From Austropuccinia psidii (Eukaryota > Basidiomycota > Pucciniomycetes > Pucciniales > Sphaerophragmiaceae), in assembly GCA_023105745.1 (NCBI GenBank), contig JALGQZ010000004.1:37214437-37278436 (forward strand): a stretch of DNA of 64,000 nt, read 5' to 3'. Made by a program: the position numbers and the translations under genes. The notes under the pieces were generated by a model. That model did no database searches and was not told where the DNA came from. It saw nothing but the letters and a program-made list of their open reading frames with translations. Below, piece after piece: positions 57,281 through 64,000 of the stretch; the stretch's first letter is position 1, and every line of letters begins with the position of its first letter.

Positions 57281-60200
57281 TACCCTCCCTCTAAAAAGGC
57301 TAAGTATTTATTAAACTTTTCAGCCCTCCTAAAGGCTCTGAATATTTTCAGCTGAATTTTCCCATGTGATATTTCATCCTGTGATAACCATTTTTTGTTA
57401 TCAGCTTTCTGTTTATTGAGCCTAACAAGGTACTTTCTATGTTACTTTCCATTGAGTCTGATATTCTCAGATTCAATGATCATTTTAACTGGTCCAGAAG
57501 AGTCCTCAATTTCCACCATGTTTGATGATTTCTGAGTCCTATTTCTGGAAGAGAACTTGAACTCTGCAATATGGTAGTAGGGATGTACTAAGCCTACTGG
57601 GAAGACTGGGTGCTTCCCAGAGAATCCTTCAGGAAGTGTGACCTCTAATGCATTTTTCTCCATAAGCCTGGTGATGGTGAAAATTTATAAGAATGATCCT
57701 CTGAATTTCTTATGGCCTTTGAGGTTTTTAATTCTTATAGTGGAGACCATTACTTTTTCACCTTCCCTAAATTAAGTTTCTCTATGACTCTTGTAATATA
57801 CCTTTTTTATACTCCTTTGCCTCAGCTATGCAACTTTTTTCTGTAACAAATGAATTTTTCCACATCCCATAAAGGTCTTTGGCTGTGGTATGGATGGTAA
57901 GAAGATTCTTCTTCAAGTGATCCAATGGTAGTAAAGGGTTGCACCCTTTCTCTACTACAGATGATGGTTTCCCTGTGGCTGAGTGCTGGCTAGTATTCTA
58001 GGAAAAACTTAAGGCTGGTAGAAGAATAAACAAGTCATGGGTATACCCTTAAAGGTCTTTTTATTCAATAAAATATTAACAGAGCCTCCTAATAATTTCC
58101 TCCAATTTATGGATGATCATTTTAGCTAGGCCATCGGTTTGTGGACGGTAATCTGTAGAAAATAAAAGTTTTATCTCAATAGGATCATGAGTATTTGTTC
58201 TGAACAATTATTTGAACTTGGGGTCTCTATCACTGATAATTGTCTTGGGTAACCCACAGGTTGCTATTATGGTACTCCAAAATAGCAAGGCTGTGTCCAT
58301 TGCTGTATCCTGCTTGTGGAATGGCAGGAATATAAAAATATTGCTAGATATATTGAAAAAAGGTAAGAAAGAGTTTTTTTATTTTCCTCTTGGGAAAAGT
58401 CTTGTTACCTAGTCTATGTTAATTATTTACCATGGGTTTTTGGCTTCCTTTATGTTTTGGAGCAATCCAGACTTTTCCCCATTTTTTCTATTTCCCTTCT
58501 GGAATCTATCACAAGTGTTGATGTACTCACTCAACTATTGTTCCCATTTAGGTCACACAGATGTCCTTACTACCCTCTCTTTGGTTATGTCTTCAATAAT
58601 GTGTTCTGTATAGGAGAAGTAATGGAATTTTTGAATAACTAGTGTCATGGGATCTCTGTCAATCAATATTAGGGAACTGGTGTGCTTTTCCTATGGTATA
58701 AAATACCATAAAGAAGAATTATTATTATCATTATAGTACTTTAACTAAGGCCCCTCTAGCTGGGATCCTGTATTTTTGTTAAGGGATTGACGTTAATCTT
58801 CTATACTTCTTGTGTTTAGAATATCAATTTTGCAGTGTATGGTAAGATTCAATGTGAAGCTCTGAGGAGCTTATCCCTAGTATAGGTGTTTCACTCTCTT
58901 CTTGGATACTCTGGCTAGAGTCTTAAGTGTCACCTTCTGGTTTCCACTCTTAGAATCTGAAGATACTCTTTCTATCTACTTCCATAAAGTGTATAGGTAT
59001 TTTAGCTGAAACTCCTGGATCATAAACTGGGTCTATTTTGCGATTGTCCAATGGTCATATACTAAGAAAATCTGTATTTATATAGATCTCACCTTCCTTA
59101 CACATAACTGGCATACTATCTCTAAATTCTTTTATGGATATTTGTAATTTTAACATGTGCCTATTGGTTTTCCTTCAGGCTGGGAAGAGATTTTATTGCT
59201 GTTCAGTCTGTGTAGAATTATAAGACTGAACCCTCCAGGTAGTAATGGAGTTTCTTCAAGACCCACAATAGACACAGATACTCTGCTTGGGTGGCCCCAT
59301 ATATGGATTATGAATCTTTCAGCTTCCTAGATATATAACCGATTATCCCTTCTCTAGCTTCACCATCTATAGCTTGTCTTTGATGAAGGGCTTCTCCTGG
59401 TCCTTGAATTCAGGCTGAATCTATGTACAACTTGAATGGAAGTTAAAAGTCAGGTACATTTTTGAGTTCATTTGTAATCCTCTAATATTAATTTACACTT
59501 TGTCTGCTAATTTCAAAAACTGCATCTTTAGAGCATAAGCTGTAGAGAACTATAGTGATGTGTGAAAAGAGTTTTATTTAGTTTCTGAAGTATCTTGCAA
59601 ATACAAAGAAAGCTTAAATTTATTTGATATTTTTTGATACTGGTTTCTGTAGTAATGTTTCTAACTTCCTCTGGAATATGGCCTAGATTAGGCCTGAGAC
59701 TTTGTGTCCAAGTGCAATGTGACCTTTCTGGAAAAAGGTTACACTTATTGAGTGATATTTCAAGAAATAAGGGGGTGAACCTACTCAAGACTCTGTATAT
59801 GTATTGCACATTTTCTTCCAATGTTTTGGAGTATATGATGATATTATTTATGTATACTAACATCCAGACTTCCATCATTTCTTCTTGAAATATTGTATCC
59901 ATATTCCTCTAGAAATAGGCTGGTTCATTCTTGAAGCCAAATGGAATTCTGGTGTCCTCATACATCACCATATGGAATATAATTTTTGGTAGCTTAATGG
60001 AGTTTGATTTACCTCCATTTCTATGTGAGACTTTCATACAATCCATTTTTGTTATGTATTTAAATCTTGCTAGCTCTCGAAATAATGTGCTCTAATAGGT
60101 ATGGGATATATATGTTCTTTAGTTTACATTTTCAGATCTCTGAAATATACACATAATCTAGACTTTTAATCATGCCAAGTGATCACAACAGATATTGTGA

Positions 60201-61270
60201 CTTCCACAATTTCATAAAATCCTATTTTACTGATGACATCTATCCCCAGTAGCTCATTGATATGATTCTAAATTTGATTTATTGTTTCCTAGATGACTGG
60301 GTATGATGGTTTTCTCAGCATGGATAGGTAGGGTATTTTAACATATAGGTACAGCTCTATGTAATGGCCTTTGAGTTTATGTAAGGGTTCTTCTCCTATA
60401 GAAAATGCTGTTCTATTCTTTCTCAGTAATTTTGGTAAGCTTAGTTTTTTTTGCTTGTGAGGCTAGAGCTGTGTTTTCCCTCTTTGTATTAATTAAATAA
60501 CACTTTTAGAGGGCCCAAGTTGGAGATGTGGTTATTTTTAGTACCTATGGTAATGTGCCTGTCTTTACTATTGTAAATATTGATAACATACATTCTCTAG
60601 CAGTCTGTTCCAACTAGGAGCCCTTGGATGTGGAAATTTTCACAAACTACAAACTCTGGGCTGAGTATGATACTTACCTTTCTGTGGGGTATTATTATCT
60701 CTTTGATTATAGTCCCTATAGAGTTCATCTTTCCTGATGAACTCTTAATCTTCTTTGCCTTAGTGGGAAATATTGGGTATTACCAGGTGGGAAAGCTATC
60801 TTCCAAGTAATTATTGTCTACTGTTTAACAGTGTGCTCCACTATGAATGATTAATGGATTTTGAGCATTGTAAAGGCACACTGTGATATTGGTATCTGTG
60901 CCATGGATATATGCCATGCAGTTTTTGTGTGTCACTAGCAATGTCTGTGCATCCTGAGTATTCTTGCAAAAGCTGTTGTTGGTAGTCTCTTTTGGAAGAC
61001 CTTCTTTCAATTGTATCTCCTGGATTTCTATCTGAGTTTCCTCTTGGTAATCAACCAGATATTCCTCTATCAGTTCAATTTTATCCCAAGGTCTTTCTTT
61101 TATAGCATTGCCCATACTATCAGAGTCATAATCCTCTGTTTGAGGTTCTTCCCCTGGGACATCTTCAATGACATAGCTGTTCTTCTTTGAATTTGAAAAG
61201 CTATTAGAATAGGGGTCTGTATATCCACATCTGTAACAAGAACCTTTCCTCTTGGGTTCTTATGAGTTTT
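57281..61270 (-). pseudogene. GypD pol remnants
   Basis: From right to left: protease around 60830-61120 (LIIHSGAHC, where GypC has DSG), RT around 59500-60300, RNase H around 59200-59480, integrase and chromodomain around 57300-58990. Readable pieces include VYINNIIIYSKT, where both aspartates of the YXDD box are asparagine (59843-59848). Others are KHPVFPVGLVHPYYHI and ESENIRLNGK near 57470-57630. The changes to asparagine are G-to-A type on the coding strand. Nothing here could be functional. Confidence 0.82.
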
Positions 61271-63430
61271 TGTCCTTTTGGTTTTACCTATTCTCATGTT
61301 TGAAAAGTTAATTTTCTTTAATACAACTAATCTTTCAAGAGGGTTATTTCCCAATGTTTGGCCCTTTACTTAAATATTGCAAGGTGTTGGAAATGTAATC
61401 AATATTAAATTTCTTGTTTCACTGGCACTTGAATTAATGTTACAGATCTCCTGGTAATTGTGTCAGGGGTTTGTTATTCCTCATTAAGAAGATCAAGTGA
61501 GGATCCATGAGATTGAGTCTTTTAGACTGCTTGAGGCACCATTCATATGAATATTTGTCCACTATGTACTTGTAATTTCCAAATGACATAGTCCTTTGCC
61601 ACATCCATGTACAATTAATGTAATTTTGGAGTATTTGACTCCTCCACCATGGATTAATTTCATTTTGGTGTGAAATATAGTAGAATGGCTTCTGAATACT
61701 GTATTAAGTAATATGAAATACTTGTAACATAAATGAATATTCCAGAAATATAATTAATGAGATCTATATGATCATATTCTCCTACACTGAAGAATTTGGG
61801 CCAATGTGGGGTCCCTGGAAATTTTTTCAATTAGTCTTTCTCTTAGGAGGTCATTCTACCTCCATAGTGGTCCTGTGATGGTGAGCTCTGCCTAATCGTC
61901 GATTGGGAACTTTGTTTGGTGTCCTCCTGTTTAAATGGTGTAGTTGTGCTATACTGATCTATACACTGTGTCTGTGGTTTTATTTTGTTACAAAAATTGA
62001 ACAGTTTTTTTATATTGTGGTTCATATCTTCAGCTTATTTCTGAAGACATCTCTTGTACCTCTTGAAGTTATGTTTCTCCTTTAAGACTTTTTTTAGTAG
62101 TTTATTGGCTTCTTCTGAGGATCTACTTAGCCCAGTGAAGTCCTTTTGAATAGTGTGGATAGTTTTAGCTTTCAGGGTATTCAATTCTAGTAACCTGAAA
62201 ATATACTCTTGGAGTTTATCAAACTACCTCTGAGTATGTTCTGAAAACTGGGAAATATGTCTCCATAGAGCATTAATACTTATGTTACTTTCAGGGGTAA
62301 AAATCTCCTCTAATTATGAGCGGGGATATCATTTCTAATGGTAGAGCTTCTGATTCTATAAGGAGTATTTAAAGCTACTCATTGTTTTTGTATACTTCTT
62401 CCATTGAGTCCAACAGCTTATGGATCATCGGGTATACCTCTTTCTGAATTTGGTTTAAAGAAGTTTTTGTTTTGAATTATACCAGAACCTACCTGGGATT
62501 GGGAATAATGGTGACTTATGGACACTGATTTTCTTGATTTTGAGTACTGTGAAGCCACTGGGGATTTCAATTTATTTATCACTCTTTGTAAGGCTGAAGG
62601 AATAAGAGGATGCTATTTCTGGTTTGATTTCTAATCTATAGCTTGATAAGTGGTTTGATTCTTCCTTATCCTGGATGAAATTTCCTCCAGGAGTTTGAGA
62701 TTTCTATTGGGATCCCAGCCTTTGTCAAGTTCCATGAGGTCTTTGAAGGATATCTCTTTGAGAAAAATATTCTGAAAACTTGCTCTAAGTTTTTCCCAAT
62801 GTGATGAAAGGCTGCATCTATTGTGTTCCATTCTCCATAAGAAAAGGTCTTTGAAGAGTTTATGGAGCTGAAAAAATTAATCCATGTCTTTCCAGTCTAC
62901 TGGTTTGAGTTGTCTTTTGAACTGGAAGGTTAATTGCAGAGTACACATGATTTCCCTGAGTGTCCTGTCATTAAAAATGGTATCCAAGCCTTGGTCTTCT
63001 GGTTTTAAAAAGTCCTGGAATTTATCCTCAATGGTTCCTTTGGACCCCAAGGTCTCTAAGATGTACAAGGGAAATGAAATAAGTAGTTTCAAGAATTAAA
63101 ACTTCTTTGCTCTAGGGTATTCAATTTTGATTATGCTCTGTAAGATTTTTTTTACAGTTACTTGGGAAATTTCCCTTTAGAAGTTACAATAAGTTTAATT
63201 GCTGTTATTTTCCCTTGACAAATTATCAAAGATGTGTTACCTTGGATTGTGGCAAGGATTTGTGGTTTTCTAGCTCTTTCAGTGGCTATCTGTGTCAGCT
63301 TCTTGGCTGATATTAGGATTCCACTGTTTCTATTTCCCCTTTACTTATTAACATGGTATGTGTCAGATGGTGTCAAAGATGGATTCCTCCGTGATTGGGC
63401 TTCAAGTAGTATGCAATTTTCTTCCACTTG
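61271..63430 (-). pseudogene. GypD gag and ORF1 remnants
   Basis: Pieces match GypC Gag (capsid region around 61500-61800) and ORF1. DKFQDFLKPEDQGLDTIFND and LQLTFQFKRQLKPVDWKDMD at 62877-63060 match EDLKEDTLDTVVDGK and LQFNRNLKPEDWKDMD. The piece at 62631-62831 matches the KEIDFKDLMVITKGWNPTRQ region. The intron acceptor before AGACCTTGG (near 63060) is kept. The ORF1 start region lies at about 63426. Confidence 0.75.
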
Positions 63431-64000
63431 AGTTAATATTATGGATACTTAATCTCAGTTCAGACTCTTTATAATGCTTCTACATGTCAAAGAATGGAAT
63501 ATGATAGAAATAGATATATATATCCTTATTTTTTATTATTGCAGAAGAATTAAGATTATAAATTTTTATGTAAAAAATAATGGGTGGCTGATATATGAGT
63601 TAGTATTGTAGCTCAAAATATCACAGAGTATTTCTTAGTTAACAAAATAAATCTTAATAAAAGTCACTTGGATTTAATGATCGAAGATATAAATTGAGTC
63701 AACCAAGTGACATGAGGCTGTTATTTACACCACAGAGGTTATTTTTGTAATTACAAAAATATCACCAGTTGATACCAGTGGTAATTAAAATTTTTAATTA
63801 ATCCACCTAAAAAAAAGCCCAGTGGTGTATGAATATATGACACTTAAAAGATGATTATATATGATATGTAAAATAGTTGATTCATTTAGCTAAAGTATAC
63901 TAAATTTATGCACAAATAATGGTTAAAATGTAGAAAAAATGAAGGAATAACGCACTATAATGCCTTTATAAGTCTAGAAACACAGCCAGGCCTGCACAAT
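63431..64000 (-). other. GypD leader and window edge
   Basis: AT-rich leader corresponding to 46078-46670 of GypC. The primer-site-like CAGCCAGGCCTGCA near 63985 lies directly before the expected LTR. A short palindrome with TTTTTGTAATTACAAAAA near 63743-63760 is seen. No gene. Confidence 0.6.

Larger units (their letters stand above)
55944..64000 (-). mobile_element. GypD: decayed relative of GypC
   Basis: The left LTR runs from TGTCAGGATGA at 55944 to CTGACA at 57275-57280, followed by the same polypurine tract as GypC. The interior is collinear with GypC up to a primer-site-like sequence at 63979-63996. The last base of the window is where the other LTR should begin. Most coding frames are destroyed by stops and small indels. 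The GypC counterpart has far fewer changes, so GypD is much older. Confidence 0.88.

Overview
The window looks like a transposon-saturated stretch of a rust fungus (Pucciniales) genome. The protein families of its Ty3/Gypsy polyproteins are ones I recognise from memory as highly repeated in Austropuccinia psidii (myrtle rust); this was not checked against a database. Spliceosomal introns, TATA-type LTR promoters, chromodomain-bearing integrases and a Mutator-like (MULE) transposase fit a eukaryote. CpG is strongly depleted. I see no intact host gene, rRNA, tRNA or CRISPR; almost everything recognisable is a mobile element or a relic.

Layout, left to right. (1) 1-4964: GypA, a plus-strand Gypsy element running in from the left, gag to chromodomain, with a 3' LTR probably starting at 4965. 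(2) 6876-11125: GP1, a Gag-protease element with no reverse transcriptase or integrase, followed in the -1 frame by a long unrecognised acidic ORF. (3) 11126-14998: AT-rich DNA with minor repeats and possible exon remnants. (4) 14999-30596: MULE-1, bounded by inverted ends and an 8-bp target duplication, lying in a decamer repeat. It holds a minus-strand transposase pseudogene ending in an OTU-type cysteine protease domain. Nested inside it is GypB (19247-30541, target duplication CAGGG), whose right LTR contains a further LTR (27430-29106). (5) 30597-32840: about 224 decamer units, 188 of them identical. (6) 33564-38082: LTR-2, an antisense ORF relic, a GGCC-rich block, LTR-3 and a MULE end.

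(7) 38100 to about 55943: MULE-2, a second MULE-OTU copy on the plus strand, split by GypC (38467-48098, target duplication CTCCA), a Gag-only element GP2 (49122-53459) and an LTR relic (53579-54269). With those removed, the MULE-2 coding pieces are collinear with MULE-1 and nearly the same total length. (8) 55944-64000: GypD, a decayed relative of GypC, whose right LTR starts at the window edge.

GypC is the best preserved element (LTRs about 1% different). Its 5' region shows two probable introns. One lies in the leader, and its removal would create the polyprotein start codon; the other is 68 nt inside the first ORF. All four reverse transcriptases in the window carry a lesion at a catalytic motif, so nothing here looks autonomous. 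The most interesting points are the MULE-OTU architecture seen twice, the splice-created start codon of GypC, the Gag-PR element with an unknown downstream ORF, the decamer array, and an antisense ORF beside an LTR.
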